Positions 52,858 through 63,275 are shown, counted from the stretch's first letter. The stretch is DNA of 64,000 nt from Lysobacteraceae bacterium (GCA_004297225.1 SCUI01000014.1:1-64000), one strand, 5' to 3'. The notes: a model not told the origin generated them from the letters alone. A program made the numbers and translations.

Positions 52858-54428
52858 CCATGGGCGACGCGATCCGCGTGCGCCGCGCGCTGCTGTCGGT
52901 CTCCGACAAGACCGGCCTGCTGGACCTGGCCCGCGCACTGGCGCGGCACGGCGTGGCCCTGCTCTCCACCGGCGGCACCGCGCGCGCACTGCGCGACGCG
53001 GGCCTGGCCGTCACCGACGTCAGCGAGGCCACCGGCTTCCCGGAGATGATGGACGGCCGGGTGAAGACCCTGCATCCGGTGGTCCATGGCGGACTGCTCG
53101 GCCGCGCCGGCGTGGACGAGGCGGTGATGGCGGAACACGGCATCGCGCCGATCGACCTGCTGGTGCTGAACCTGTATCCGTTCGAGCAGGTCTCGGCGGA
53201 TCCCTCCAGTTCGATGGAGGAGATCGTCGAGAACATCGACATCGGCGGCCCGGCGATGCTGCGTTCGGCGGCGAAGAATTTCGCGCGCGTGGCGGTGGCC
53301 ACGGATCCCGCGCAATACGACGCGCTGGTCGCCGAACTCGACGCCAGCGACGGCGCGCTGTCGGCGCGGACGCGCTTCGCGCTTTCGGTGGCGGCGTTCA
53401 ACCGCGTCGCCCGGTACGACGCCTGCATCAGCGATTACCTGTCCTCGCTCGGCGACGACGGCGCCCGCGGCCTGTTCCCGGCGCAGCAGAACAGCAACTT
53501 CACCAAGGTGATGGACCTGCGCTACGGCGAGAACCCGCACCAGCAGGCCGCGTTCTACCGCGACCTGTGGCCGGTGCCCGGCACGCTGGCGACGTTCACG
53601 CAGCTGCAGGGCAAGGAACTGAGCTACAACAACCTCGCCGATGCCGACGCCGCCTGGGAATGCGTGCGCCAGTTCGCCGCGCCGGCGTGCGTGATCGTCA
53701 AGCACGCCAATCCCTGCGGCGTGGCCGAGGCGGCCAGCGTGGGCGACGCCTACGAGGCCGCCTACGCCACCGACCCGACCTCGGCGTTCGGCGGCATCAT
53801 CGCCTTCAACCAGCCGCTGGACGGCGCCACCGCCAAGTCGATCCTGGACCGGCAGTTCGTCGAAGTGCTTATCGCGCCCGACTACGCCGACGAGGCGCTG
53901 GCGTACGCCAGGAAGAAGGCCAACGTGCGCGTACTGCGCATCCCCCACGGCGAGGGCCGCAACAATTTCGACGTGAAGCGCGTGGGCTCCGGGCTGCTGA
54001 TGCAGACCAGCGACCTCCGCGAAGTCACGCGCGACGAGCTGAAGGTGGTGACCCGGCGCGCGCCGACCGACGCCGAGCTCGACGACCTGCTGTTCGCCTG
54101 GCGCGTAGCCAAGTTCGTGAAGTCGAACGCGATCGTCTACGCCAAGGACCGGCGCACGGTGGGTGTCGGCGCCGGGCAGATGAGCCGGGTCTACTCGGCG
54201 CGCATCGCCGGGATCAAGGCCGCCGATGCCGGCCTGGTGGTGCCGGGCTCGGTGATGGCTTCCGACGCGTTCTTCCCGTTCCGCGACGGCATCGACGCCG
54301 CCGCCGAGGCCGGCATCCGCGCGGTCATCCAGCCGGGCGGCTCGATGCGCGACGCCGAGGTCATCGCCGCGGCCGACGAACATGGCATCGCCATGGTCTT
54401 CACCGGCATCCGCCACTTCCGGCACTGA
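52854..54428 (+). CDS. purH: Bifunctional AICAR transformylase/IMP cyclohydrolase
   Basis: Last two steps of purine synthesis. The 524-aa protein: [129 protein letters not shown]. Start 52854 overlaps the fis stop; ATG at 52860 is also possible. Co-transcribed with fis and purD. Confidence 0.97.
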   Translation: MTMGDAIRVRRALLSVSDKTGLLDLARALARHGVALLSTGGTARALRDAGLAVTDVSEATGFPEMMDGRVKTLHPVVHGGLLGRAGVDEAVMAEHGIAPIDLLVLNLYPFEQVSADPSSSMEEIVENIDIGGPAMLRSAAKNFARVAVATDPAQYDALVAELDASDGALSARTRFALSVAAFNRVARYDACISDYLSSLGDDGARGLFPAQQNSNFTKVMDLRYGENPHQQAAFYRDLWPVPGTLATFTQLQGKELSYNNLADADAAWECVRQFAAPACVIVKHANPCGVAEAASVGDAYEAAYATDPTSAFGGIIAFNQPLDGATAKSILDRQFVEVLIAPDYADEALAYARKKANVRVLRIPHGEGRNNFDVKRVGSGLLMQTSDLREVTRDELKVVTRRAPTDAELDDLLFAWRVAKFVKSNAIVYAKDRRTVGVGAGQMSRVYSARIAGIKAADAGLVVPGSVMASDAFFPFRDGIDAAAEAGIRAVIQPGGSMRDAEVIAAADEHGIAMVFTGIRHFRH

Positions 54429-54432
54429 GGCG

Positions 54433-55716
54433 ATGAAGGTCCTCGTCATCGGCTCTGGCGGCCGCGAGCACGCATTGGCGTGGAAGCTGGCGCAGTCGGC
54501 GCGGGTGAGCGAGGTGCTGGTGGCGCCGGGCAATGCCGGTACCGCGCAGGAACCGAAGTGCCGCAACGTCGACGTCGCGGCCACGGACGTCGACGGACTA
54601 CTCGCCCTGGTGGAACGCGAGGGCGTGTCGGTCACGGTGGTGGGCCCCGAGGCCCCGCTCGTTGCCGGGGTCGTGGATGCGTTCCGCGCGCGCGGCCATC
54701 GCATCTTCGGGCCGACCGCGGCCGCCGCGCAGCTGGAAGGCAGCAAGGCCTTCGCCAAGGACTTCCTTGCCCGCCACGGCATCCCGACCGCGCACTACGG
54801 CGTGTTCACCGATATCGAGCCCGCGCTCGCCCACCTGCACGCGCACGGCGCGCCGATCGTGGTCAAGGCCGACGGCCTGGCCGCGGGCAAGGGCGTGATC
54901 GTCGCCACGACGCTGGAGGAGGCCGAGGCCGCCGTGCGCGACATGCTCGGCGGCAATGCGTTCGGCAGCGCCGGTGCCCGCGTGGTGATCGAGGAATTCC
55001 TCGAGGGCGAGGAAGCCAGTTTCATCTGCATGGTGGACGGCGCCAACGCGCTGCCGATGGCCACCTCGCAGGACCATAAGCGCGTGGGCGACCGCGATAC
55101 CGGTCCGAATACCGGCGGCATGGGCGCGTATTCACCAGCCCCGGTGGTCACCTCCGCGGTGCATGAGCGGATCCTGCGCCAAGTCGTCGAACCCACGGTG
55201 CGCGGGATGGCGGAGGACGGCGTGCCTTTCACCGGCTTCCTGTATGCGGGACTGATGATCGACGCCAGCGGCGCGCCGAAGGTGATCGAATTCAACGTGC
55301 GCTTCGGCGACCCGGAAACGCAGCCGATCATGCTGCGGCTGCGCTCGGACCTGCTGGACCTGGTGGAGGCGGGCATCGACGGCTGCCTGGGCCGCATGCA
55401 GGCGCAATGGGATCCGCGCCCGTCGCTGGGCGTGGTGATGGCCGCCGAGGGTTACCCGGGCACGCCGCGCACCGGCGACGTGATCAATTCCATCGACGCG
55501 CCCGACGTGGACGACACCAAGGTCTTCCACGCCGGCACGCGCGTTGAAGGCGGTCACGTGGTCACCGCCGGCGGCCGGGTGCTGTGCGTGTGCGCGCTGG
55601 GCGACAGCGTCGCCGACGCCCAGCGCCGCGCCTACGCCGAAGTCGCCGGCATTTCCTGGCGCGGCGAATTCCACCGCCACGACATCGGCTGGCGCGCCAT
55701 CGCCCGCGAGGCCTGA
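54433..55716 (+). CDS. purD: Phosphoribosylamine-glycine ligase
   Basis: Second step of purine synthesis. The 427-aa ATP-grasp enzyme: [120 protein letters not shown]. Follows purH by 4 nt. Confidence 0.97.
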   Translation: MKVLVIGSGGREHALAWKLAQSARVSEVLVAPGNAGTAQEPKCRNVDVAATDVDGLLALVEREGVSVTVVGPEAPLVAGVVDAFRARGHRIFGPTAAAAQLEGSKAFAKDFLARHGIPTAHYGVFTDIEPALAHLHAHGAPIVVKADGLAAGKGVIVATTLEEAEAAVRDMLGGNAFGSAGARVVIEEFLEGEEASFICMVDGANALPMATSQDHKRVGDRDTGPNTGGMGAYSPAPVVTSAVHERILRQVVEPTVRGMAEDGVPFTGFLYAGLMIDASGAPKVIEFNVRFGDPETQPIMLRLRSDLLDLVEAGIDGCLGRMQAQWDPRPSLGVVMAAEGYPGTPRTGDVINSIDAPDVDDTKVFHAGTRVEGGHVVTAGGRVLCVCALGDSVADAQRRAYAEVAGISWRGEFHRHDIGWRAIAREA

Positions 55717-55722
55717 CCGCCC

Positions 55723-56175
55723 TCAATGGGTGGCGTTGGTATTCCCCACCTGCCCATCGCTCAAGCGGTTCTCCACGTCGTTGACGCCCGGCATCCCGGC
55801 GACCGCGCGTGCCAGCGCGTCCATTTCCTCGGGCGCGGCGCTGCCGCTCAGCACGACGTGGCCGTCGTTCACTTCCACTTCGATGTCGCCGGGACGCTCG
55901 ACTTCGCGACCGAGCCGGGACCGGATGCGCTCGTGCAGGACGTCGTCGGTGACCGGCGCATCGTCCATCCCGGCCTGCATTTCGGCCATGGCGCCGTGCA
56001 CGCGGTTGGAGGCATGGCGTCCGCGCGCCCGCGCCGAATCCTTCAGGTTGCGTCCGGCCGAGGCGCCCTTGTCCTTCACCAGCGCGCGCCGGCGGCGGCC
56101 TTCCGAGGGATCGAGGTAGTACATGGCCGCGGCGCCGGCGGCGAGGACGGTCAGGGTCTTCAGCAATGCGTTCAT
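55723..56175 (-). CDS. BON-domain protein with N-terminal membrane anchor
   Basis: A 150-aa protein: one N-terminal hydrophobic helix (LLKTLTVLAAGAAAMYYLDP) followed by an Arg/Lys-rich stretch, then a BON domain (about 80-145; IEVEVNDGHVVLSGSAAPEEMDALARAVAGMPGV). BON domains are thought to bind lipid membranes. Convergent with purD; divergent from the MFS-acyltransferase gene. Confidence 0.88.
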   Translation of the reverse strand: MNALLKTLTVLAAGAAAMYYLDPSEGRRRRALVKDKGASAGRNLKDSARARGRHASNRVHGAMAEMQAGMDDAPVTDDVLHERIRSRLGREVERPGDIEVEVNDGHVVLSGSAAPEEMDALARAVAGMPGVNDVENRLSDGQVGNTNATH

Positions 56176-56256
56176 GGGGGCCTCCTTGGGGGTTGAAGGA
56201 CATGCTGCCATTGGCGGGGAAAAGCCTGTGCGAAGATGCGCGCGGGGAGGACGCGC

Positions 56257-58155
56257 ATGGACAACGGCCAGGCGGGGCATTCGCAATTCGCGCTGCTGAA
56301 GCAGCGCCGGTTCCTGCCGTTCTTCGCCACCCAGTGCTTCGGCGCCTTCAACGACAACGTGTTCAGGCAGGCGATCATCGGCCTGCTGTTCTGGATGCAG
56401 GCGTCGCCGTCGCAACGCACGCTGTACGCCTCGCTGGCGCCGGCGATTTTCATCCTGCCGTATTTCCTGTTCTCCGCCACCGCCGGGCAGATCGCGGAGA
56501 AGCTGGAGAAATCGCGGCTGATCCGCATCACCACCACGATGGAGATCGCGATCATGTCGTTCGCGGCGGTGGGCTTCGTGCTGCAGAGCCTGCCGCTGCT
56601 GCTGCTGGCGCTGTTCTGCACCGGCGGCCAGTCCACCCTGTTCGGCCCAGTGAAATACTCGATCCTGCCCGCGGTGCTGCGCCCGGAGGAACTGACCGGC
56701 GGCAACGGCCTGGTGGAAATGGGCAGCGCGATGTCGATCCTGCTGGGCATGCTCGCCGGAGGCCTGATCTTCGAAATCGCCGGCGGCAGTGGACCGTGGG
56801 TCGCTGGCGCCTGCGTGATCGCGCTCGCGATCGCCGGCAACCTGGTGAGCCGGATGATCCCGCCCGCCGGCGCGGGCGCACCCGACCTGCGCATCCGCTG
56901 GAACCCGATCCCGGAGAGCATCGCGGTGCTGCGGCTGGCACGCCGGCAGCTGGCGGTGCGCAACGCGATCCTGGGCATTTCCTGGTTCTGGTTCGTCGGC
57001 ACGGTGTTCGCCACCCAACTGCCGGACTACGCGGTCGCCAACCTCGGCGGCAGCGCGACGCTGTACGTGTTCGCGCTGGCCTTGTTCTCGATAGGCACCG
57101 GCGCCGGTTCGATGGCCTGCGAGAAATTGTCGGCGCGCACGGTGGAAATCGGCCTGGTGCCGCTGGGCGCGCTCGGCATCAGCGCGTTCCTGTTCGACCT
57201 GTACTTCGCCCGCAACGGCCTGGCGTCGACGAGCGGGCTGGACATCGCCGGCTTCCTGCGCGCGCCGGGCAGCGGCCGCATCGTGCTGGACCTGCTCGGG
57301 ATCGGTTTCTCCGCCGGCCTGTTCGTGGTGCCGCTGTTCGCGCTGGTGCAAAGCCGGACGCCCGGGAATGAACTGTCGCGGGTGATCGGCGCGCTGAATA
57401 TCCAGAACTCGGCATTCGTGGTCGGCGCTTCGCTGCTGTGCCTGGCGCTGCGGCAGTGGGCCGGCTGGAGCATCCCGCAGCTGTTCCTGGGACTGGCGAT
57501 CGCCAATACGCTGGTGGCGTTGTGGATCTTCAGCATCGTCCCCGAATTCCTGATGCGCTTCCTCAGCTGGCTGCTGGTGCGCACGCTGTACCGTCTGGAA
57601 GTGCGCGGCGTCGAGGAGCACGTGCCCGATGAAGGTCCGGCGCTGCTGGCCTGCAACCACGTCAGCTACATGGACGCACTGATCCTGTCGGGTGCGATCC
57701 CGCGACCGGTGCGCTGGGTGATGTACCACCGCATCTTCGATATTCCCGTCCTGCGCTGGATCTTCCGCACGGCGCGTGCGATCCCGATCGCCGGCGCGCG
57801 CGAGGACCGGTCCCTGATGCAGCGCGCCTTCGATGAAGTGGACGCGGCGCTGGCGAACGGCGAGCTGGTCGGCATTTTTCCGGAAGGGCGGCTGACGGCG
57901 GATGGCGCCATCGCACCGTTCAAGTCCGGCGTCGAGCGCATCCTCGCGCTTCGCCCGGTGCCGGTCGTGCCGCTGGCACTGCGTGGCATGTGGGCAAGCA
58001 TGTGGAGCCGGCGCGACGGGCGCCTCGGGCGCATGCGCGTGCCGCGCCGCTTCCGCGCGCACGTGGAACTGGTGGCGGGTGCGCCGCTGCCGGCATCGAC
58101 GAGTGCGGAGGCGCTGGAGGCGGCGGTGAGGGGGTTACGGGGAGACATGGAATAG
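56257..58155 (+). CDS. MFS transporter-acyltransferase fusion (LplT-Aas-like)
   Basis: A 632-aa protein. Residues about 10-420 form a 12-TM MFS transporter like LplT (lysophospholipid flippase); the joining segment at about 440 leads into a PlsC-type acyltransferase with ACNHVSYMDALIL (HX4D), ARAIPIAG and FPEGRLTADGAIAPFKSGV. E. coli has the two activities in LplT and Aas; the acyl-ACP synthetase part of Aas is missing here. Probably imports and re-acylates lysophospholipids. GGGGAGG precedes the ATG. The TAG stop begins a REP palindrome. Confidence 0.92.
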   Translation: MDNGQAGHSQFALLKQRRFLPFFATQCFGAFNDNVFRQAIIGLLFWMQASPSQRTLYASLAPAIFILPYFLFSATAGQIAEKLEKSRLIRITTTMEIAIMSFAAVGFVLQSLPLLLLALFCTGGQSTLFGPVKYSILPAVLRPEELTGGNGLVEMGSAMSILLGMLAGGLIFEIAGGSGPWVAGACVIALAIAGNLVSRMIPPAGAGAPDLRIRWNPIPESIAVLRLARRQLAVRNAILGISWFWFVGTVFATQLPDYAVANLGGSATLYVFALALFSIGTGAGSMACEKLSARTVEIGLVPLGALGISAFLFDLYFARNGLASTSGLDIAGFLRAPGSGRIVLDLLGIGFSAGLFVVPLFALVQSRTPGNELSRVIGALNIQNSAFVVGASLLCLALRQWAGWSIPQLFLGLAIANTLVALWIFSIVPEFLMRFLSWLLVRTLYRLEVRGVEEHVPDEGPALLACNHVSYMDALILSGAIPRPVRWVMYHRIFDIPVLRWIFRTARAIPIAGAREDRSLMQRAFDEVDAALANGELVGIFPEGRLTADGAIAPFKSGVERILALRPVPVVPLALRGMWASMWSRRDGRLGRMRVPRRFRAHVELVAGAPLPASTSAEALEAAVRGLRGDME

Positions 58156-58184
58156 GAGCGTCGCGGCTTGCGCCGCTCCCACAC
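58153..58184. repeat. REP palindrome (GGAGCG...CGCTCC type)
   Basis: GGAGCG and CGCTCC form 6-bp arms around an inner GCGGC/GCCGC-like pairing; on the minus strand it reads GTGGGAGCGGCGCAAGCC. The same form is widespread in pseudomonads and xanthomonads. It begins with the stop codon of the MFS-acyltransferase gene. Confidence 0.6.
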
Positions 58185-58191
58185 GTCGGAG

Positions 58192-59100
58192 TCAGGCGAC
58201 CCAGCCGGCGAGCACCAGCAGCGCGACCACAGCCAGCCACAGCAGCAGGATCCGCCAGGCCAGGCTCATGGCGTCGCGCAATTCCGGCAGTTCGCCCATC
58301 TGCAGCGCAAGCTCGGGGCCGGCGACGCCTTCCTCGACGTAATCGCGCACTTCCTCGGCCACTTCCGCACGGACGCTGGCGCGGCCGGCCGCGCCGAGGA
58401 AGTCCGCATCCAGGTTGAACCCGGAACCGCCGCGTTCCTTCCAGGCCGCCAGCACCGTGTCGAAGTCGCCCGCCAGTGCCATCGACAGCGTCATCAGCTG
58501 CGACACCGGCCAGTCGAGCACCGCGCGCAGCGCCCGCGCGCCGGCGAGCGTCCCCAGCGGCAGCAGTGCACTGTGCTCGCCTTCGGTTTCAAGCGCGACC
58601 AGGCGATAGAGCAGTGCACCGAACGGACCCAGCAGCAGGAACCAGAACAGCACGCCGAACCAGCGGCGGCGCGCGCCATGGAACACCGCGGTGACCAGCG
58701 CCGGCGCCTCCAGGGACGCCTGCCCCGGATCCGGCCACAGGCGCGCGGCCGCCGCGCGCCGTGCCGCCGGATCGGACCCCTCCACGATCGCGTCGACATC
58801 ATGGTCGAGGTCGCGCGGGCCCCAGCTGTAGAACAGCACGACGATCGCCAGCAGCATCCCGCCCAGGCCCATCAGCGGTTCGTGAAGCGCGACTTGCAGG
58901 ACCAGCACCAGCAGCAGCGCCGGCAGCAGCGAGACAACGAAGCCCCAACGGCCACGCCAGAAGCTGCCCTCGTGGAATCGCGCGTCGAGCCAGCGCAGCC
59001 AGCGCGCGTGCCAGCCGAAATCCCGCACCGTGGCGGCGAAGCCGGGCGCGGCATGCCCGAGCACCAGGGCGATGACGATGGCGATCAGCGCGGTGGCCAT
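58192..59100 (-). CDS. ampE: AmpE-like inner membrane protein
   Basis: A 302-aa protein with about four TM helices, matching the AmpE family (regulatory signalling modulator of AmpC induction; related to CobD/CbiB): LLLVLVLQVALHEPLMGLGGMLL, LFWFLLLGPFGALLYRLV, and GDFDTVLAAWKER. ampD is not next to it. Last gene of the erpA-nudC-ampE minus unit. Confidence 0.8.
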   Translation of the reverse strand: MATALIAIVIALVLGHAAPGFAATVRDFGWHARWLRWLDARFHEGSFWRGRWGFVVSLLPALLLVLVLQVALHEPLMGLGGMLLAIVVLFYSWGPRDLDHDVDAIVEGSDPAARRAAAARLWPDPGQASLEAPALVTAVFHGARRRWFGVLFWFLLLGPFGALLYRLVALETEGEHSALLPLGTLAGARALRAVLDWPVSQLMTLSMALAGDFDTVLAAWKERGGSGFNLDADFLGAAGRASVRAEVAEEVRDYVEEGVAGPELALQMGELPELRDAMSLAWRILLLWLAVVALLVLAGWVA

Positions 59101-59109
59101 GCGCGGATT

Positions 59110-60006
59110 CTAGTCCCCGAGCCAGCACCTGATCAGCCAGCGGGCGATGGAGATCGGCGAGGACAGGGCGATGCCCTCGCCGTCGCCCGGCGCCGACTGC
59201 CAGTCCCGCGCCAGCCCGGCGCGCACGCTGTCGCGGTCGAACCAGCGGGCGTCCTCGAGTTCGTCGCCCACGACCGGCTCGTCCGGCTCCGCCCGGGCGA
59301 TGAAGCCGAGCATCAGCGAACCGGGAAACGGCCACGGTTGCGACGCCACGTAGCGGCAGTCGCGAACGCGCACGCCGGATTCCTCCAGCACCTCGCGCGC
59401 CACCGTCTGCTCCAGCGATTCGCCCGGCTCGACGAAACCGGCCAGCACCGACCAGCGGTGCGGCGCCCAGGACGCCTGCCGGCCGAGCAGCAGGCGTTCG
59501 CCGTCGGTCACCGCGGCGATGATCGCCTGGTCGGTGCGCGGATAGTGTTCGCTGTGGCAACGCGTGCAGCGCCCGAGCCAGCCGCCACGGACGAAGCCGA
59601 GTTCGCCGCCGCAATCGCCGCAATGCCGCTGCCGCGCATGCCAGTGCAGCACGGCGCGCGCCTGGGCGAAGGCGGTCGATTGCAGCGAAGTCCACTCCGC
59701 GGCGGCGCGGCGCAGGTCCACCCGTTGCGGCGCGGTGGCGACCACCGCGGGCGACGCGGTCGCGGCGCGCTGCGCGAACCAGCCCTGGCCATCGCGCAGC
59801 CCGAGGAAGATCGCAGTGCCGGGACCGCCGCCCAGGCGTCGCCCTTCCACCACGTGCACGCCACCGGCTTCGTCGGCCAGCGCGCGCCCGTCGTCGTCGA
59901 GCAGCAGCACGCGCGCGCCGGGCCACAGCCCCGCCAACGCATCGGGCTGGTCGCGCAGCGCGTCGGCGCGATCCAGTCCGTCGTCGACGAAGGCGAACGG
60001 GGTCAC
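59110..60006 (-). CDS. nudC: NADH pyrophosphatase / NAD-decapping enzyme NudC
   Basis: A 298-aa Nudix enzyme that cleaves NAD(H) and removes NAD caps from RNA. Zinc ribbon [10 protein letters not shown]...CTRCH (about 128-149), [14 protein letters not shown], the Nudix box [23 protein letters not shown] and the NudC signature [11 protein letters not shown]. The GTG start at 60006 overlaps the erpA stop (GTGA). Confidence 0.95.
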   Translation of the reverse strand: MTPFAFVDDGLDRADALRDQPDALAGLWPGARVLLLDDDGRALADEAGGVHVVEGRRLGGGPGTAIFLGLRDGQGWFAQRAATASPAVVATAPQRVDLRRAAAEWTSLQSTAFAQARAVLHWHARQRHCGDCGGELGFVRGGWLGRCTRCHSEHYPRTDQAIIAAVTDGERLLLGRQASWAPHRWSVLAGFVEPGESLEQTVAREVLEESGVRVRDCRYVASQPWPFPGSLMLGFIARAEPDEPVVGDELEDARWFDRDSVRAGLARDWQSAPGDGEGIALSSPISIARWLIRCWLGD

Positions 60007-60380
60007 ACGGTAAAGCTGCTGCCGCAGCCGCAGGTGCTCTTCGCGTTCGGGTTGCGGATCACGAACTGCGCACCGTGCAGGCTTTCGGTGTAGTCCACTG
60101 CCGCGCCCATGAGGTACTGCAGGCTCAGCGGATCGACCAGCAGCGTGACCTCGTCGGTGGCGATCGCCAGGTCGTCCTCGGCCTGCTGCTCGTCGAACTC
60201 GAAGCCGTACTGGAAGCCCGAGCAGCCGCCACCCTGGATGTAGACGCGCAACTTCAGCGCCTGGTTGCCTTCCTCGGCGATCAGTTCGCGCACCTTGGCG
60301 GCGGCGGCGGTGGTGAATTCGAGCGGGCGCGAGAGCGACTGGTAGCCGGGCGCGGCCGCATCCGTGGCGGGGGTTTGCAT
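60003..60380 (-). CDS. erpA: A-type iron-sulfur carrier protein ErpA-like
   Basis: A 125-aa A-type carrier for Fe-S clusters: [40 protein letters not shown] (first Cys), [42 protein letters not shown] (two further Cys). It delivers clusters to apo-proteins. Start at 60380; coupled to nudC by overlap. Confidence 0.93.
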   Translation of the reverse strand: MQTPATDAAAPGYQSLSRPLEFTTAAAAKVRELIAEEGNQALKLRVYIQGGGCSGFQYGFEFDEQQAEDDLAIATDEVTLLVDPLSLQYLMGAAVDYTESLHGAQFVIRNPNAKSTCGCGSSFTV

Positions 60381-60411
60381 GCCGTCAGGATGGGGCGTCC
60401 GGCGCCGCGAT

Positions 60412-61128
60412 TCAACCGCCGGCAGGCGCCGCGCCGGCGGCCTCGGCCCAGGCGAAGGACTGTTCCACCGGCGTGCCACGCGCCGGCACCAGCCGCACCA
60501 CCACCCGGATCGGCTGCAGGCCGGCGGGCAACATGACATCGCCTTCGACCTGCTGGAAGTACTTGAACGAATAGCCGACGCCCTCGGCGCCGGGTTGCTG
60601 GCGCAGGTCCGCCCAGTCCAGCTTGCGCAACTGCCCGTCCTGGGTGCCCTCCACCGACAGCATCAGCTTGCCGCTGTTGACCACGCCGCGGTTCAGGTTC
60701 TGGGTCAGCGTCGCGGTGAAGTGCCAGGCCCCGCCGCGCTGTGGCGCCAGCTCCAGCTGGTGCACCGACAATCCATGGCGCTGCGCGGTGGCGCCGACGA
60801 AGCGTTCGTAGAACGCCACGTCCGCGCGCAAGCCGGCGATTTCCTCGTCGCGCTCGGCCAGCGTGCCTTGCAGGCCCTGGTTCGCCTCCCGGCTGACCTG
60901 ATCGGACCGCGAGAGCAGCGCAACCTGCTGTTCCAGCGCCTCAAGGCGCTGGGCCTGGGCGCGGATCGTGGCACGCGCGTCGCGCGGTTGCGGGCCGAAG
61001 GTGGTCCACAGGCCCCAGCCGCCGAACACGAGCGCGCCAAGGAAAGTGGCCAGCAACGCGTAACCCAGCTTGTGGCCGTGCGCCGGCGGCGCGGCCTCGC
61101 CGCCGGGCGTTGGCGATGTCTCGCTCAT
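60412..61128 (-). CDS. DUF6776-like coiled-coil membrane protein
   Basis: A 238-aa protein: cytoplasmic N-terminus, one TM helix ([21 protein letters not shown]), a coiled coil (about 55-105; [20 protein letters not shown]) and a beta-rich C-terminal domain ([25 protein letters not shown]). It fits a xanthomonad family often labelled DUF6776; no function is known. Divergent from the DUF4126 gene. Confidence 0.75.
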   Translation of the reverse strand: MSETSPTPGGEAAPPAHGHKLGYALLATFLGALVFGGWGLWTTFGPQPRDARATIRAQAQRLEALEQQVALLSRSDQVSREANQGLQGTLAERDEEIAGLRADVAFYERFVGATAQRHGLSVHQLELAPQRGGAWHFTATLTQNLNRGVVNSGKLMLSVEGTQDGQLRKLDWADLRQQPGAEGVGYSFKYFQQVEGDVMLPAGLQPIRVVVRLVPARGTPVEQSFAWAEAAGAAPAGG

Positions 61129-61172
61129 CCATGCGGTATAGCATGGCCCGCGACCGGACGAGGAGCGCGGCG

Positions 61173-61745
61173 ATGTCGGAAGCCCACCTGTTTGCGATCG
61201 GCGTGCTGCTGGCGTGGATGTCCGGGATCCGGGTCTACCTCACCGTGTTCGGCGTCGGCCTGGCCGGGTTCCTGGGCTGGCTCGACTTGCCGCCGGCGCT
61301 GGAAGCGACGCAGTCGCCGTGGGTGCTCGGCGTGTCCGGAGTACTCGCCGTCGCCGAATTCTTCGCCGACAAGATTCCCGGCGTGGATTCGGCCTGGGAC
61401 CTGCTGCATACGCTGTTGCGGGTGCCAGTCGGCGCGTTCCTCGCGGCCTCCACGCTATCCGCCGACGGCGACCTGGGCGCCGGCATGCTCGCCACTGGCG
61501 CAGGCGCCGCGCTGGCCAGCCATCTGCTCAAGTCCGGAGCGCGCGCCGTGCTCAACACCTCGCCCGAACCGGTCAGCAACTGGACCGCGTCGGCGACCGA
61601 GGATGTCGCGGTGGTCGGCGGACTGGCACTGGCCTTCGCGCATCCCTGGCTTGCGCTGGCGCTGGTCGGCGCGGTGAGCCTGGCGATCGCCGCCACCGTC
61701 TGGATGTTGTGGCGAGTCGTGCGCCGGGGTTTGCGGCGCACCTAG
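61173..61745 (+). CDS. DUF4126-family membrane protein
   Basis: A 190-aa protein with about five hydrophobic helices: FAIGVLLAWMSGIRVYLTVFGVGLAGFLGW, SGVLAVAEFFADKIPGVDSAWDLLHTLLR, and LASHLLKSGARAVLNTSPEPVSNW, the hallmarks of DUF4126. Function unknown. GAGGAG lies upstream of the ATG. The TAG stop begins a REP-like palindrome. Confidence 0.85.
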   Translation: MSEAHLFAIGVLLAWMSGIRVYLTVFGVGLAGFLGWLDLPPALEATQSPWVLGVSGVLAVAEFFADKIPGVDSAWDLLHTLLRVPVGAFLAASTLSADGDLGAGMLATGAGAALASHLLKSGARAVLNTSPEPVSNWTASATEDVAVVGGLALAFAHPWLALALVGAVSLAIAATVWMLWRVVRRGLRRT

Positions 61746-61764
61746 CGCCGGCCCATGGTCGGCT
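61742..61764 (+). repeat. CTAG-variant REP palindrome (SMAG-like)
   Basis: CTAG-CGCCGGCC-CAT-GGTCGGCT resembles the GTAG elements at 12.7 and 15.4 kb, with a 7-bp stem GCCGGCC/GGTCGGC (one G-U type pair). The TAG is the stop of the DUF4126 gene. Confidence 0.55.
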
Positions 61765-61768
61765 GCGG

Positions 61769-62239
61769 TCAGTCCTCGATCTTGGACTGCAGGTAGTTCT
61801 GCTCGCCAACGCGCGCGACCAGCGACAGCTGCGTCTCGATCCAGTCGATGTGTTCTTCCTCGGACTCGAGGATGTCGACGAACAGCTCGCGGCTGGCGTA
61901 GTCGCCGACCTGCTCGCAGTAGGCGATGGCTTCCTTGAGCGTCGGCAGCGCATCCATCTCGAGCGCGAGGTCGGCCTTGAGGATCTCCACCGGCGTTTCG
62001 CCGATGCGCAGCTTGCCCAGGTTCTGGAAGTTGGGCAGGCCGTCCAGGAACAGGATGCGCTCGGACAGCTTGTCCGCGTGCTTCATCTCGTCGATGGACT
62101 CGTGGTGCTCGTGTTCGGCGAGCTCCTTCAGACCCCAGTTCTTCAGCATCTTGGCGTGCAGGAAGTACTGGTTGATCGCGATCAGCTCGTTGTACAGCGC
62201 CTTGTTGAGGTGCTCGATGACCTTGGGGTCGCCCTGCAT
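61769..62239 (-). CDS. bfr: Bacterioferritin
   Basis: A 156-aa heme-containing ferritin for iron storage: [22 protein letters not shown], ferroxidase ligands Glu 18, Glu 51, His 54 (EMKHADKL), the heme ligand Met 52, and [14 protein letters not shown] near the C-terminus. Separated from the bfd gene by 101 bp. Confidence 0.97.
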   Translation of the reverse strand: MQGDPKVIEHLNKALYNELIAINQYFLHAKMLKNWGLKELAEHEHHESIDEMKHADKLSERILFLDGLPNFQNLGKLRIGETPVEILKADLALEMDALPTLKEAIAYCEQVGDYASRELFVDILESEEEHIDWIETQLSLVARVGEQNYLQSKIED

Positions 62240-62340
62240 GGCGTTGTGCTCCGCGGTGGGGTTGCCGCGATGCTATCGCCGCAGGCGAATCGAGGGCGGA
62301 ACGCGAATCGAGTGCATTCGCGCACGTGGACAACCCCGCC

Positions 62341-62538
62341 TCAGGCCGCGTGGAGGACCGGCAAGTCGAGGGCGACGGCGTGCACTTCGTCGAGGATCTG
62401 CTGCGCCTGCTCCAGGCAGCTGCCGCAGGTGGAACCGCAGCCCGTGCGCATGGTCAGCTCGGCCAGCGTGGTGCAGCCGGCGGCGGCAACCTCGCGGATC
62501 TCATGGTCGGTGACACCGTTGCAGATGCAGACGTACAC
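62341..62538 (-). CDS. bfd: Bacterioferritin-associated ferredoxin
   Basis: A 65-aa [2Fe-2S] protein that reduces bacterioferritin to release iron: YVCICNGVTDHEIREV (Cys 4, 6) and GCGSTCGSCLEQA (Cys 38, 41). The GTG at 62538 gives the canonical N-terminus. An upstream in-frame ATG (62571) lies within the -10 box and cannot be the start. Controlled by a Fur box. Confidence 0.93.
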   Translation of the reverse strand: MYVCICNGVTDHEIREVAAAGCTTLAELTMRTGCGSTCGSCLEQAQQILDEVHAVALDLPVLHAA

Positions 62539-62569
62539 GGGTGGGCAAGCCGTCTTCTGGGACGACCGC

Positions 62570-62598
62570 ATTCTGTTGCGAATGAGAATGATTGTCAA
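62570..62598 (-). promoter_or_regulatory. bfd promoter with overlapping Fur box
   Basis: TTGACA (62598-62593)-N17-CAGAAT (62575-62570) is a good sigma-70 promoter. TGAGAATGATTGTCA (62583-62597) matches the Fur 7-1-7 palindrome in 12 of 15 positions and covers the -35 and spacer. Repression by Fe-Fur is predicted, so bfd would be on when iron is short. The rppH stop codon lies inside the same box. Confidence 0.8.
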
Positions 62599-63200
62599 TC
62601 CTGGGCCTGGGTGCCGCGCCCCGGCGTGGCGGGGGCGACCACGCCGCGCGGACGTCTCCGCGGCGACCGCCGGTTGCCTGCCCCACCGGCTTCCGCGATC
62701 GGGTGAGGCACCGCCTCGGGCCCGGCGATCTGCCGGGCGAACGGCGCCAGGTGGCGCAGCGCGCTGCCGTAGACGCCGCGCTTGAACGTCACCACGTGCC
62801 GCATCGGGTACCAGAAGTCGACCCAGCGCCAGTCGTCGAATTCGGGGGTATCGGTCAGGTCCAGGCGCAGGTCGGATTCCTCGCCGGTGAACTGCAGCAG
62901 GAACCAGACCTGCTTCTGGCCGATGCACACGATCCGGTCATTGCGGCGGATCGCCCGCTGCGGCAGGCGATAACGCAGCCAGCCGGGCGTCACCCCGAGC
63001 ACGGCGACGTGGTCCGGGCCGAGGCCGGTTTCCTCCTGCAGCTCGCGGTACATCGCCTCGAGCGGGGTTTCGTCGGTGTTCATCCCGCCTTGCGGGAACT
63101 GCCAGCCGTCACGCCGGACCCGCCGCGCCCAGAACACCCGCCCGTCCGGGCGCATGAGCACGATGCCGACGTTCGGCCTGTATCCGTCCGGATCGATCAC
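62595..63200 (-). CDS. rppH: RNA 5' pyrophosphohydrolase RppH
   Basis: A 201-aa Nudix enzyme that removes PPi from 5' triphosphate mRNA ends and starts decay. [53 protein letters not shown] (Nudix box), [16 protein letters not shown]. The GTG start at 63200 fits the family N-terminus. After about residue 155 the tail is Arg/Pro-rich and low in complexity. Its stop overlaps the bfd promoter. Confidence 0.93.
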   Translation of the reverse strand: MIDPDGYRPNVGIVLMRPDGRVFWARRVRRDGWQFPQGGMNTDETPLEAMYRELQEETGLGPDHVAVLGVTPGWLRYRLPQRAIRRNDRIVCIGQKQVWFLLQFTGEESDLRLDLTDTPEFDDWRWVDFWYPMRHVVTFKRGVYGSALRHLAPFARQIAGPEAVPHPIAEAGGAGNRRSPRRRPRGVVAPATPGRGTQAQD

Positions 63201-63275
63201 GATGCGGACTCCTGAATGCACTGCGACCGACTCTGCCACGCACCCGCGGCGGGGACAAGCCGCCGCCCCGTCGAA

